Positions 1-11,926 of a stretch of DNA of 64,000 nt are shown piece after piece. A program made the translations under genes and the position numbers. Within the stretch, counting starts at the first letter, position 1. The number at the start of each line of letters is the position of its first letter. A model generated the notes under the pieces. It was not told the origin of the DNA, made no database searches, and saw nothing but the letters and a program-made list of their open reading frames with translations. The stretch comes from Monarcha castaneiventris obscurior (Eukaryota > Chordata > Aves > Passeriformes > Monarchidae), in NCBI GenBank assembly GCA_026261815.1, contig JAMPIT010000682.1, positions 940,001 through 1,004,000 on the forward strand, read 5' to 3'.

Positions 1-2527
1 CTCCCTGACCTACTAAAACACAGGGATCTCAAGGTTCCTTCCATGAAGGCTTCTTTTTACTGCAGTTGAAGCAAATCTACAGTCTGAGTTAAAAAAGATC
101 AGTGCTTTTATCCAGATTGTGGGGGAAAAATCACAGCTTTTTAATTCCTTGTTTTCATAGCCAAGTTTCCTAAATGACTAGAAAGAAATAAACAATAAAA
201 CTACTGAAATCTAGTGGTGCAGAAGAAACTTTCAGATTCACTTAGAACAAAGCAACACTCACCTCCTTCCTCTTTTTTAATATAATCATGTTATGAACTT
301 TTCACCATGAGGTTTTCAGTAGCTAAAAAACAACATTTTACAGCCGCAAAACAGACTGAGCCTACAACAGCAAGTTCACAATTTATTTGCTGCGGGGAAG
401 AAAATACCATACACTTTTACAGTATTGATATTAGTGCCTTTTCCACCTTTGAAAACACTTTTGACACAGTAATTTTGACAATGGACAAGGTTTTTCCTGT
501 GAACAGAGTTCTATTCAGACACAGCTCCAGGCAGTCATTGCTCTTCCATTTCAGTAACAAGTGTATTTATGAAAACTGTAAACACACCTTTGCAAAGCAG
601 CAACACATTACAGACCTACAGGTGGAAAGTGAGAGAACCATCCTCCATGAAGGTTAAAAGAAATCACCTGAAATTGTTCCTAATTTCAACAGGCAAAGAA
701 CCCAGAAGGAATTATATTGCAGTCAAGCATGGCTGCTTTTAGAAAGTAAAAAAAAAAATTGAAAGGCTTAAAAATTTATGTGTCCTATTAGACCAGCTTG
801 TATATGTAGGAACACTGTAATTAAAAATTTTCACCTGTTGTTTGCAAACAGAGAAGGAATTTTTAGGTGTTTGTCCATCCATATCCCAACCTTGAGAAAT
901 AAACAGTCAAACTCTTAGAGAAGTCTCCTAACAATTTATGATTGGCTTCTGACTCCAAGGTGCTTTGATTCTTCATTTCAATATTATGCTTTGGCAGAGG
1001 GTAAGACCAAGAGTTACTTAAGACACGTATACCCTCACTCAAATTCACCAGTTTCACCCCTCTGCATGGCAAAATAAGCAAGCTGGAGATGTTGTGATGG
1101 AGAATTTCAGTCTGAGCCACACTAAGATTTAATCAATTTTGTCTATTGGACAATTTTACTGGTTTCAAAAGCTGCAAGAATCATCCCCCAAACCCTATTA
1201 TTAAGCATATGTGTATACACATGTACCAAGAACTCTGCCTGGTTTTGACAACTGTGGACAAAATAATCATTTCCCCCTTCTGCTTTATCTGTGTAGCACT
1301 CACTTAACTTAGTAATAGCTGCAGAACAAGGATGAACTCATAATTCTTTTTAGAGATTTAAAGACAGAAGGAATACCCAGAATGAGACCCACATAAAGCA
1401 TATTCCTTTGACCATCATACAGAATTCCCCAAATAGGAGGTCCCCTGCTAGAAATGGTTAGATAATACTAATAGTTCGCTAAATAAAATTAAGAATATAG
1501 AGGGAAAGATAACCTTTAACCTAAAATACTATTTGTGCGCATTTACCATCCTGTTTTACCTTCTGCCATCTGTATCACTATTCCTTGTCTCAAGCTCTCC
1601 TAAGATGACTTTCAACATTGTCCAGTAGAACATGCATTTGATTTTTTTCCCCCTTTTTTAAAATCCTTTGTGAAAAAACGGATATCCTGTCAAGTTTTTT
1701 CTCCCTCAGTTTTCAATCTGAGAAAGACAGGAGAAGGAAGGATGGTTTGGTTAGATAAGGACTCAATATGAATAGAGTAGAAAATTTCCATAAATGTTTT
1801 AAACACAAAGAAGACATTTAATAGAAATTGTAATAAAAGCTAAAAAGCAGCTGAAGGAAGTTATCTGAAGACAAGCAATGGGACCAGATTGAATGAGAGG
1901 GGTAAGACTAAAAGAACTATTTAAAGAGAAGAATGAAATGGGAGAAATTGTAATACAACAGCTAAGAGGAATGTTTTACATTTAACCAGAGCACAGTGCA
2001 GAAATCAATGCTGAACAGGATCAAGCAAAACCTCAACAGACAATTCTGAGACAAAGTCACAGCAGAAGCACCATGTGTGATCAATAACAAGCTTGCAAGC
2101 TAGTAGGCATGGGCAGAATGGCCTGGTGCTGAAAAAAACCTCAACATTTTCAAGACAAGAGAAGGAAAAAATATTAAATAAAACAATTAAGAAAGGTAGA
2201 GACCGAGTCACTTGTGGAGAATATTATGAGGGTGAGTGAAAACAGATACAGACGTGTACAGACGAAAGCAGAAGAAAACAGAATCATCATTTCTACCCTT
2301 AAAACAACTGGGATTTGCAGCACTATACTAATTTTCTATGAATAATCTGCTTAGCAAATGTTTGCAGCTCAGTGGGGCATCAGTCACTCCTTTCCCCCAC
2401 TTACGTTCTTTCCTGTAAAGGTTATTACTCTGCCCACTGCATCATAGTTATGTGCTCCAAATAAGATGTCTTTAAATCACCACCTACAAAAACTGTCTAG
2501 CTTTTTGGTAATTTGAGGCCAGCTATT

Positions 2528-2570
<43 letters not shown>

Positions 2571-3837
2571 GCATCCTTGTATAACAGAGAATACTCCTCA
2601 CACAGAGGAGACAAGGATTCATTGCAGACAGGGCAGAAGAACAATAGACTCAGTGTTGAAGAAAGGCATAAATAATTGAGAACGTCTGCAGAGGGACTAA
2701 GTTCTCACAGGAACTGGCTTTTAGCCACTTGTAAATTAAGTGTGAAGCACACAGAAGTAGGAGGTACACAAACCTGAAATGATTAGGCAAAAGAACAGCC
2801 AAGCACAGGTCCTGGCGAGGCAGTCAGCAGATTGGCTCTATCAGCTCCAGCTGTAGGTAGAGCACAGTGGACCTTTTGTAAGAGTTTGTAAGGTACAGGG
2901 CAATATGTTTTTGTCTCCAGCTGGGCAAAGCCTGGTTCTATTTAGTGGAGCATAACCCACAGGCTCTCTATATTCAGTTTGGTGTCTTCCTTCACACATT
3001 CAGTGTCCACAGCTGCCTACCATCATGCAAACCTGACCAGACCTCAAGATCCCACAGCCTTTTTCTTCCAAGAGCTGGACCTTGACCAGTCTCCACCACG
3101 AGGGACCATTTTCTGGGATCTTCATCACCCTTAAGTTGCAGCAAATTTGGGACTTTAATTTCTCCTGGAGTCTGCCTCTTCTGTTGATCCTATTAAAAAA
3201 AAAAGAAAAATCAAGCAACTCTAAACTACTTTTGAATTTCTCAGGAAGATTCCCTCCTAGAAGAAGTGAGCATCCCAAAACAACTTTTTTCCTCCTCAAC
3301 TGCCTACTTTGATTGGGCAGTCCCATGAACAAAGAACTAGAACACCAGAAATTTCAGTTTACATGCAGGTATCTGCCCATGCCACCCATTTTTCCCCTCT
3401 GTTCTTCCAGGACTAAACATGTTCTGCTAAGAATCAGAGACATCTGCAGTTGTCCATCTTAAGAACAGCAAGGCTGTGAGTCAGAGACTTTGGTCAGCCA
3501 GACCCCACTGCTGCAGAGGTGGTGAGCTCTCATATCCTCTAGTTTGCAAACTTCCTTCTTACACCCTTCTCTCACGTTTCTTAACAAACCCTCACCATCA
3601 CAGAGCAACTCTCCAAGCTCTAGGGAACCTCATGTGGGGTCAATCAGTCAGTATATCCCTGCCACCCACACATCTCTCTTCACTCTCTTCCTTCCAGCTG
3701 GCTGATGGTGTATCTTACCCTGCGGTTGAACATGTTTTTTTATTAGAAACCCTTTGTGTCAGCTGGGCATGTGTTTTAACACTTTTCTCACTAGCAGCTG
3801 CTAAAATCAGCTTGAGTGCCAACATGGGAAGGACAAC
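1..3837. other. Intergenic, no gene recognised
   Basis: AT-rich sequence with the poly-A tract at 2530. A 116-codon plus-strand frame at 307-657 shows no recognisable domain and no flanking splice signals that help. Its minus strand has T-rich, AATAAA-containing sequence reminiscent of a 3' UTR, but nothing more can be said. Confidence 0.6.
2530..2565. repeat. Poly-A tract, 36 bp
   Basis: An uninterrupted run of 36 A. It could be the tail of a retroposed sequence, but the plus-strand sequence to its left is not recognisable as a gene or repeat and no target-site duplication is obvious. Confidence 0.95.
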
Positions 3838-5042
3838 CAGGAGATGAGAGCCAGACAGCTTGGATTTAGGAAAGGTGGGTCCTGCTTGATCAGCCTGATC
3901 TTCTATGACAAGGTGACCCACCTAGGGGATGAGGGGAAGGCTCTGGATGTTGTCCATGGAGTCTTTATTAAAGTCTTTGACACCGTTTCCCACAGGATTC
4001 TTATGGAGACGGTGGCTGCTCATGGCCTGGACAGGTCAAGAGTTCTCTGGGTAAAGAACTGTCTGGATGGCCTGGCCAGAGAGTGGTGGGGAGTGGAGTG
4101 ACATCCATCTGGGGCTGGGCACCACTGGGGCTCCCCAGGGTTTTGTACTAGGGCCAGTCCTGTTTAACATCTTCATCAAAGGCCTGGATGAGGGGATCGA
4201 GGGCCCCCTCAGTCAGTGTCTGACAGCACCGAGCTGGGTGGGAGTGTGGGTCTGCTGGGGGGCAGGAGGGCTCTGCACAGGGATCTGGACAGGCTGGATC
4301 CATGGGATGAGGCCAGTGGGGTGAGGTACAGCCAGGGGAAGTGCTGGCTCCTGCCCTTGGGTCCCTTCAGCCCCCTGCAGCTGCAGGCTGGGGCAGAGGG
4401 GCTGGAAAGCTGGGAAAGGCCCTGGGGGTGCTGGTGGCAGCAGCTGGACACAGCCCAGGGGTGCCCAGGGGGCCGAGAAGGCCGATGGCCCCTGGGCTGT
4501 GCCAGCCATGGTGTGGCAGCAGGAGCAGGGCAGTGCTGAGGCCACACCTCAAATTCCAGGGTCAGTTCTGGACCCCTCATGACAAGAAATTGAGGGGCTG
4601 AAGCATGTCCAGAGAAGGGAACGGAGCTGGGGAAGGGTCTGGAGCCCCAGGAGCGGCTGAGGGAGCTGGGAAAGGGGCTCAGCCTGAAGAAAAGGAGGCT
4701 CAGGGGGGACCTTGTGGCTCTGCACAAGTCCCTGACAGGAGGGGGCAGCCGGGGGGGGTCAGGCTCTGCTCCCAGGGAACAGGGACAGGATAAGAGGACA
4801 GTTGAGCCAGTAAGGTTTAGATTGGATTTTAGGAAAATTTTCTTCCCTGATAGTATGGTGAGGCATTGGAAGGGGCTGCTTTGGGAAGTGGTGGAATCAG
4901 CATTCCTGGAAGTGTTCAAAAGTCATGGGTGAGGCACTTGGGGATGGAGTCTAGTGGTGAAAATGGTAGTGCTGAGTTAATGGTTGGGCTTAATAATCTC
5001 AGAGGTCTTTTCCAACCTTGACAATTTCATGAGTCCGTAGTT
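3838..5042 (+). mobile_element. CR1 LINE, 5'-truncated, reverse transcriptase to 3' end
   Basis: The plus strand reads QLGFRKGGSCLISLIFYDKV, then [22 protein letters not shown] and [10 protein letters not shown], across at least two frame shifts, matching the C-terminal half of CR1 ORF2. The catalytic FADD position reads as VSDS, so the enzyme is dead. A GC-rich segment follows from about 4330 to 4800. The element ends with the typical CR1 tail: GGGCTTAATAATCTCAGAGG, then TCTTTTCCAACCTTGACAA, then a remnant of the terminal ATTCTATG-type repeat at about 5025-5042. The GC-rich middle closely matches the copy at 41.3-41.8 kb. Confidence 0.92.
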
Positions 5043-7007
5043 CGAACATGTGCCACTTCAGATAAAAGGTTCTCAGGGAAGGAAACACCCTTACGGATGT
5101 CCTAAAGTTGTTGGGTGGCATTTATGGAGAATTCCAAGCAGGGACTTTTCCTTAAGATAAACCTTTACTGCAAGAGGCTTAACATCCTTTCTTACTAAAT
5201 TGCTTAACGGGTATTGGAGCACAGACAGTGCTGTGCACCTTGTGCATTCTCAGCCATCACCACTGCAGACAGGGTGTGCCAGAAGCAGCTACCACAGAGA
5301 TAACCCTCACAACTCCCAATTCAAACAACCATTTGTGGTTTGAGAAACATCTCACAACTTCACAGGCTTCCATTTTTAAAGATGGTATACGCTCTAAAAA
5401 GTGCTTGGTTTGCTTAAGCTCTTCTGTAACAAAAATAACAGGAAACAATCTCTCCTCCACTGAAAGGATACACCCAAAGAAATAGGAAGCAACATTTATT
5501 CTTTCTAAAGCAGCCAGTTGTACATAAGACAGAGCAGGACCTCTGTCACTTCAGCACCCTGCAGTTTTTTGGCAAGCAAATAATAAATAACCAGCACCTC
5601 TACAGATGCTGAGCTTCCATTTTACAAGAGCAGGTGGAGCTTAAAATGGTGCTTAGGCACTGGCAGGGCTCTGGTAATGAAAAGTAAATGGTTTGCAATG
5701 ATGGAGGGGACCTCTCAGTGTAACCACGTGTTTCCTGTGGTTGCTTTGTGTTGAGGTTGCTCTGTTACTCCACACTCTTTTTTTGTGTGTGTGTACATGT
5801 CAGGTTTGGTACTGTTGCACACTTCTGTTAACATGTGTAAAATGGATTCTTTCTCTTTTCTTTCATTCTGGCTGTGCTTCTCTGTCTTTCTGCTGCATTT
5901 TTTTTTTCTTACAACAGAGAATTAACTCTTTTCCTAAAAGCATCTCTGAGCCTCTCCAGGGAGATCCAGTACACTCCACCCACTCAGGGAGAGACCTGTG
6001 GCAATCGTGTACTGCTCCTTAACTTTTGCACCCAGTGAAATGTGTCATTTCAAATCAACCATCCTGCTGCCAACACACACACACATTTGTTTTGCACACT
6101 GTCATGCAACTCTTCCATAGCCTATGTGGTCAGCTTTTTGTTCTTTAGCAGAAATGCGTGTCTCTGAAGTGTTACTGACATGATTATCATCATATTTAAT
6201 TCATTCATTAATGACGAATGAAGCCACTTTTATCATCACTACATGAGTAGGACTGTCAGGAAGGGTGATCAAACCAGTCTGCATGAGCCAAAGACTTTTT
6301 CCTACATCCCTTCCACATTTAGCCTACTGCCAAGAGTAATTTAGGTCATAGTTACACCAGTAAGCAACTGCACCAGTTTACACTAGTATATCTAATATTT
6401 TTCTTTATTTTTTGGTCTAATTCATTATCGAAACCTTTAACTCAATGGTAAATAAAGCCAGATTTAGTGGGTTTACTGAAATCACTGCACTTCTGATGTA
6501 ATCATTTGGGCTTGAATATGGAATTTTCTGCTCAGGAAAGACTGAAGTTTAGTTACTCTTGTAAATGTCAAAAGCTGGCAAAGAAATTCGGTCTAAATGG
6601 GAGCATTAAATAGCCCATACTTGCAGTCCAGATGTGCCATGATTTGTTTTACACTTTGTAATGAGAAGCTGAAAACCAAGGAGAGCATGAGGAGAAATCT
6701 CCCAGTAATAGCACATATACAATGCTACCACCCTGGACAATGTACTCACCTGTGGCAGCAGATGTCTGCTGCCTTTGTCCCTGAGGCCAAGGTTCCCCTC
6801 TAAGAATTTTGTTTTTTCTCATCCTCAGTAAAGTTTAAAAAGACAACAGAAAACCCAGCATTAACTGAGATTACAGGAAATGAACGTTCAGAGAAACTGC
6901 TGAAATAAATGCACCAAAGACACTTCCATGGCACAGTTCTCCACCCTCCAGAGGTCATTGGCAGGAGTGACATGCCTGCTTTGTTCTCCTGGCTGCTCCA
7001 GTCTCCT
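5043..7007. other. Intergenic, nothing recognised
   Basis: Unique-looking sequence between two CR1 copies. It has short T and CA runs only, no frame with recognisable similarity, and no RNA gene that I can see. Confidence 0.6.
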
Positions 7008-7748
7008 GTCACAGAATCACAGAATATGTGGGGCTGGAGGAGCCCCACAAGGATCCTTGAGTCCAACTCCTGTCCCCTAGAATCACATCATGTGCCCAAG
7101 GGCATTGTCCAAATTTGTCTTGAACTCTGTCCAGCTGGTGCTGTGACCATTCCTTGCTGGGGAGCCTGTCCCAGTGCCCAACCACCCTCTGGCAGAAGAA
7201 CCTTTTCCTGATATCCAACCTAAACCTCCCCTGACACAACTTCAGGCCATTCCCTGGGTCCTGTCCATGGTCACCACAGAGCAGAGATCAGAGCTGCCCC
7301 TCCTCTTCCCCTCACGAGGAATCTGCAGAGCCGCAGTGAGGCCTCCCCTCGGTCTCCTCCTCTCCAGCTGAACAGACCAAGTGCCCTCAGCCACTCCTGA
7401 TGTGGCTTCTTCTCGAGGCCCTTCACCATCCCCATGGCCCTGCTTTGCACAGTCCCTCATAGTTTAATGTCTTTTTCACACTGTGGCGTCCAAAACTGCA
7501 CCCAGTGTTCCAGGTGAGGCCTCCCCGGCCCAGAGCAGAGCAGGACAATCCCTCCCTGGCCCGGCCGGCCATGCTGGGCCTGGTGCCCCCAGGACAGGGC
7601 CCAGCCATTGACCAGGACCACCGGGTTCCTTTCCCTGGCACTGCTTTCCAGCCTCTCATTGCCCGGTCTGTCTGTACATCCAGGGTTATCCCATCCCAGG
7701 GGCAGAATCCAGCACTTTCCCTTGTTGAACTTCATTTGGTCAGCTCAG
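7008..7748 (-). mobile_element. CR1 LINE, 3' end, antisense
   Basis: On the minus strand the element runs from MKFNKGKCWILPLG (the segment after the reverse-transcriptase core) through the 3' UTR to the terminal repeat, seen on the plus strand as CACAGAATCACAGAAT at 7009-7024. Landmark stretches such as CCAGTGCCCAACCACCCTCT on the plus strand are characteristic of CR1 3' ends. The 5' limit is approximate. The sequence just beyond it (7750-7830) is not obviously CR1. Confidence 0.92.
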
Positions 7749-10700
7749 TCTCCACCTGAGTAATCCTGACCTGTCCCTGCAGGTCTTCCACTCTCTGGGC
7801 CGTGTTTTCAAGCTCATCCTTTCACTAGCAGTGAGGACACTGAGGAGCATGACTCTAATAACAACTGTGAGCTTCTTGGGCCTGGTCCAGGCCTGACACG
7901 TTTGATTCATGGCATTTCCTTGTCTCAGGAGGATTAAGCAGGAGTACAGGCTCTCACCACTTTCCTCATAGCCTGGAGAGGAAGGTGTGTGCCTGGCAGA
8001 GCTGACGCAGTATTACATAGGCTGTGTCAGATACTGACAGACAAAATTGTTCCTCAGGGCTGTAGAGAGCTGTGGAGAAATTGAGCCAATCTAGCTGCAC
8101 TTCTGTGCACCAGAGAAGACACCAGTGGGTCACACTATTAGGAAGATCCAAAAAAAGTCTTAAATAACTGGTATTTTCCACCTCGGGTTCAGCTCAAACT
8201 GTTGTAAGCGCTAAACAGGAGGCTCAGGGACTTCTTAGCCAGATATCGTGGTAGAAAAGCAAAGAGATGCCAGCACTGATCCAATTATATGTCTTAAAAT
8301 ACTTCTGGTTCTAAAGGATGAATCTTGAGCTGTTAAAATATCCTAGTAAAGAAGAATGGGAGTCAGCCATGTCATAACAAGGTCACAAAACAGCCTTTGA
8401 CATTTACACCAAGTTGAGGTGAGCAGCTTCACAGGAATCAGCTAGGAAATAGTCGAAGCAGCCTCACATAAGTTAGGATGGTGTATTTAGTTTTATCAAA
8501 GCCTGCCCCAATCCCAAATATCACCCCAAAGCCAGAATAATTTGTAAGCAACACCCAGTTTTTAAATCCAGCACTGCAACAACTGAAAATTGGGTAACTT
8601 ACCAAATTTATTGGCTTGTGCTTGTATTTTTCAATCCTTACACAATATTCTAAAGATAGACACTAATTACACAAAAAAACCCCTCACTGGCCATATATGT
8701 TCACTTCAGTTTCAATTTTACATTATCTGATTATTATGGGTATATCTAGCACACTCATATGTTGCAGATGTGAATTATTATCATTATAAGTGGAGGAGAA
8801 ACATATGAATTAAATGACAACACCAGATAAAACAGAAAAAAGGATCAGATCCACTGGAAATTTTTTACATCTTGTTTTCCAAGTTATCATGAATGTCAAA
8901 GATCTATTTTATTTATAACTTTTTAAAAGTAGGGAAAAGAAAATTACTGGGTATACAAATAACTCAAAGTAGCTGCCTGAATATTATTAATAATGAGGTT
9001 ATCAAAAGTTTAATATGCACAGGGAAATTATAGTAAGCACTTCAATACTGCAGTATGTCTGCAGATTACTTGTAACATACAAATTTAATATTATTTTCAG
9101 GTGGAGGCGAGGAGAAAAAACACTTTACTAACCACTATTTTATTTCTGTTTTTAAAACCTCAGATGCAGAAATCAAATCAATATTCATACAAGTACTCAC
9201 AAAATACCACAGTTATTCTCTTGCTTACATTGTGGAGGTACCAGCTTTTGGAATGTTATTAAAGGTTATTGATACCGTGAGGAGAAAAAGTCCATTTTTT
9301 TCCATCATCCCTCTGGGCCACCCTTCTTTCCCAAAATGACATTGACCCATTTGGCTTTATTTTTATGACAAGTCTTCTATAAAATCTTCTAAAAACTGTG
9401 TCATCAAACAGACTCATCTAATGGTGAAGGAGCTGAGACTCTCCTGCTGCCAGGTTGGTCCATCTGCACAAACCCCAGGGATAAATGAACACTTCATGTT
9501 CAAGCCATGACTATGCCATCTGAGCCACCTGAAGTGCCTCATTATGGCTGATTCCATAGAATGTTTTTCATCTGCCCCACACACTTCCCAGGCAGAATTA
9601 TTACAGCAGAAATCGTATAGCTTGGAGTTAATTTTATACTGCGCTTCAACACAGCTGAACCAGATATCATAAATAAGGGTGATGCTTCAGAAGAGGGTCA
9701 GAGGGAAAACAAGCTGTACTCTGAACTGAATAGCTCTTGTTGTGTTAGACAAGAACAGGAGCAATTTCCACAAATGATGAGCTTTTTTTCCCTGCATGAT
9801 TTTTACTGGCAAACTGAAATATGCAGATGAATAGTCTGAAATGGACTCCACTTCACATGGAATAAGACAACTAATTAAAGATAAAATAGAAATAGCTGCT
9901 TTCTATAAAGATATTTTTTCCATGTTCCATCAAATTTAGCATTGCAATGAAGCATCAAAAAGCAGGTCTATGTTCCTGCAACCTTTAGTCAGCTAAGAGC
10001 AAAATTATTCATATTTTCCAGGTTAGGGTCTCACATCCACTGTCTGCAATTGCTCCCTGCCCCTTCACACCTCTGTAAATGCCCACTGTGTGCAGAGCAC
10101 AAGACTCAGTATTTACCTCTGCCTCTGTTTTTATCCTTCGCACATGCCCATGTCAAATGAGGATTTTTGCTTCTTTCCCAAAGTATTTTTCTTCCTGACT
10201 CATGCTGCTTCTGATACATTCTGCCATAAGCTGGCAGTTTGTACTGTGCCACACTCTGGTAGACCTATGAACAAGTGTGAAGTTTATTTATATACATCTA
10301 GTAAAAACAATCAATCAAGTAGTTGCTTCTTTACATTTATCAAGGTGCAAAAGAGATGGCTTGAGCTGGGACTGAAAGTTGGAAGAAAGGATTTTTTTGT
10401 CCTAACGGTAGTGCTCAACCTCTTCCAAGTTCCACAAAACCATAGTTTTAATTACCAAGTACCCATTGTTGTAAGCCATCAGTTTGTACTGCTCTCGATT
10501 CTGTCATCAGGCACAGAGTCCAATTTTGTTTTATTGAGCACGATTCAAAGGACCAGATGTGTGGAGTAAAAGAACAGAGTGCCAGTGCTCACACCTCTAC
10601 TATAACCCTGACAGAATACACACTGACAGCCCTACCATACAAAAGCCCTCCATGGTAAACAACTTGTCACTACCAAGAGCAACTCTTGACCATTTTTTCA

Positions 10701-11540
10701 GAAGGCAGGCGATCTTTTCTGAAAGAAAAGGGGTGCTTTCATAGGTTCCCTGTCAGGCTTTGTGCATGCTATGACTTTTGGGTTTGTAATGCCCAGCATG
10801 TCCAGCTGTGCTCCTGAATCTACAGCAAGGGTTTCAGATGGCAGGAGGTGCATTTTGTCTTCTACCCACCCTGTGGAAAGTCCCTTATGTGATCTCACCT
10901 CCACACCCCTCACCCCTGATGGGATTTCAATCCCTAAAAATATATTTTCCATTCAGTGTGATGGAGCCTGAAGCTGAGGACACTCAGACTCAGCCGCACA
11001 GATCTGACCTTAGGTGAACTTCCTTTACCCATAATGTATCAGTGAAAATCAGATGTAGTCCTGGAAGAAGCAAAGTCGAAATAAAGATCCTACATGTTTG
11101 TCTTCCTTTTGGAACTTGAAAGCTGTGAAAGTGCTCTAGATCAATGAAAAGCAATTAACAAGATAAACTTAATTGAATTAGATCAGCAGCCCACAGGTCA
11201 TGAACAGACCACCCTCTCTTAGTAACTTCTGCTCCACAGTGTATTTGTTTGGCTGTTGATCTTCCTGTATCATGATTCTACTGAGATGAGATTTTCTTTT
11301 CTGTGGAAGGCTTATAGATTTCAGAATAACTTTCCCAGAGAAATAATTAATTTTCACAATTCATGAGGCAAAAGGTGAGTCCTGAGACACCTTCCATTGA
11401 TCCTATTCTCAAATTTGGGAAAGATTTGAGAAACAGGCACCTTTTCTATTCCTCTATTATTCCAAAGTTCTGAAAGAAAAATAGGAGAAAATGACAACTT
11501 TTCAAAAAAATATTTCTGTATGTTCTTGTTTTCTCTGGAA
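7749..11540. other. Intergenic, nothing recognised
   Basis: AT-rich from about 8300 onward. The longest frame (10090-10569, plus) is 159 codons with no family resemblance and is probably chance. The first 80 bases may be eroded flank of the neighbouring CR1. Confidence 0.55.
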
Positions 11541-11926
11541 GAAAAGAAAAGAAAAAGAAAAGAAAAGAAAAGAAAAGAAAAGAAAAGAAAAGAAAAGAAA
11601 AGAAAAGAAAAGAAAAGAAAAGAAAAGAAAAGAAAAGAAAAGAAAAGAAAAGAAAAGAAAAGAAAAGAAAAGAAAAGAAAAGAAAAGAAAAGAAAAGAAA
11701 AGAAAAGAAAAGAAAAGAAAAGAAAAGAAAAGAAAAGAAAAGAAAAGAAAAGAAAAGAAAGAAAGAAAAGAAAAGAAAAGAAAAGAAAAGAAAAGAAAAG
11801 AAAAGAAAAGAAAAGAAAAGAAAAGAAAAGAAAAGAAAAGAAAAGAAAAGAAAAGAAAAGAAAAGAAAAGAAAAGAAAAGAAAAGAAAAGAAAAGAAAAA
11901 AAAAGAAAAGAAAAGAAAAGAAAAGA
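11541..11926. repeat. (AAAAG)n pentanucleotide array, about 77 copies
   Basis: A nearly pure AAAAG array of 386 bp, purine on the plus strand. The only breaks are an early extra A, a shortened AAAG unit near 11757-11764, and an A-for-G substitution near 11900. Because five is not a multiple of three and neither strand yields stops from this unit, it creates long lysine-rich and phenylalanine-rich open frames in all directions; these are artefacts. Confidence 0.99.

Noticed and set aside
307..657. 116-codon plus-strand frame near the window start
   Set aside because: No family resemblance, no clear splice or promoter context, and composition like the surrounding DNA.
2530..2565. Poly-A as the tail of a processed pseudogene
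   Set aside because: No parent gene, AATAAA or flanking duplication could be recognised to the left.
4209..4919. 236-codon minus-strand frame rich in Pro, Ser and Leu
   Set aside because: It is the antisense of the GC-rich CR1 segment; similar frames recur at 40972-41747 opposite the second copy.
5030..5050. tRNA B-box-like GTTCGAAC
   Set aside because: No A-box or cloverleaf upstream; the sequence is the decayed CR1 tail and its flank.
10090..10569. 159-codon plus-strand frame
   Set aside because: No recognisable motif and ordinary composition; a frame of this length is expected occasionally in 64 kb.
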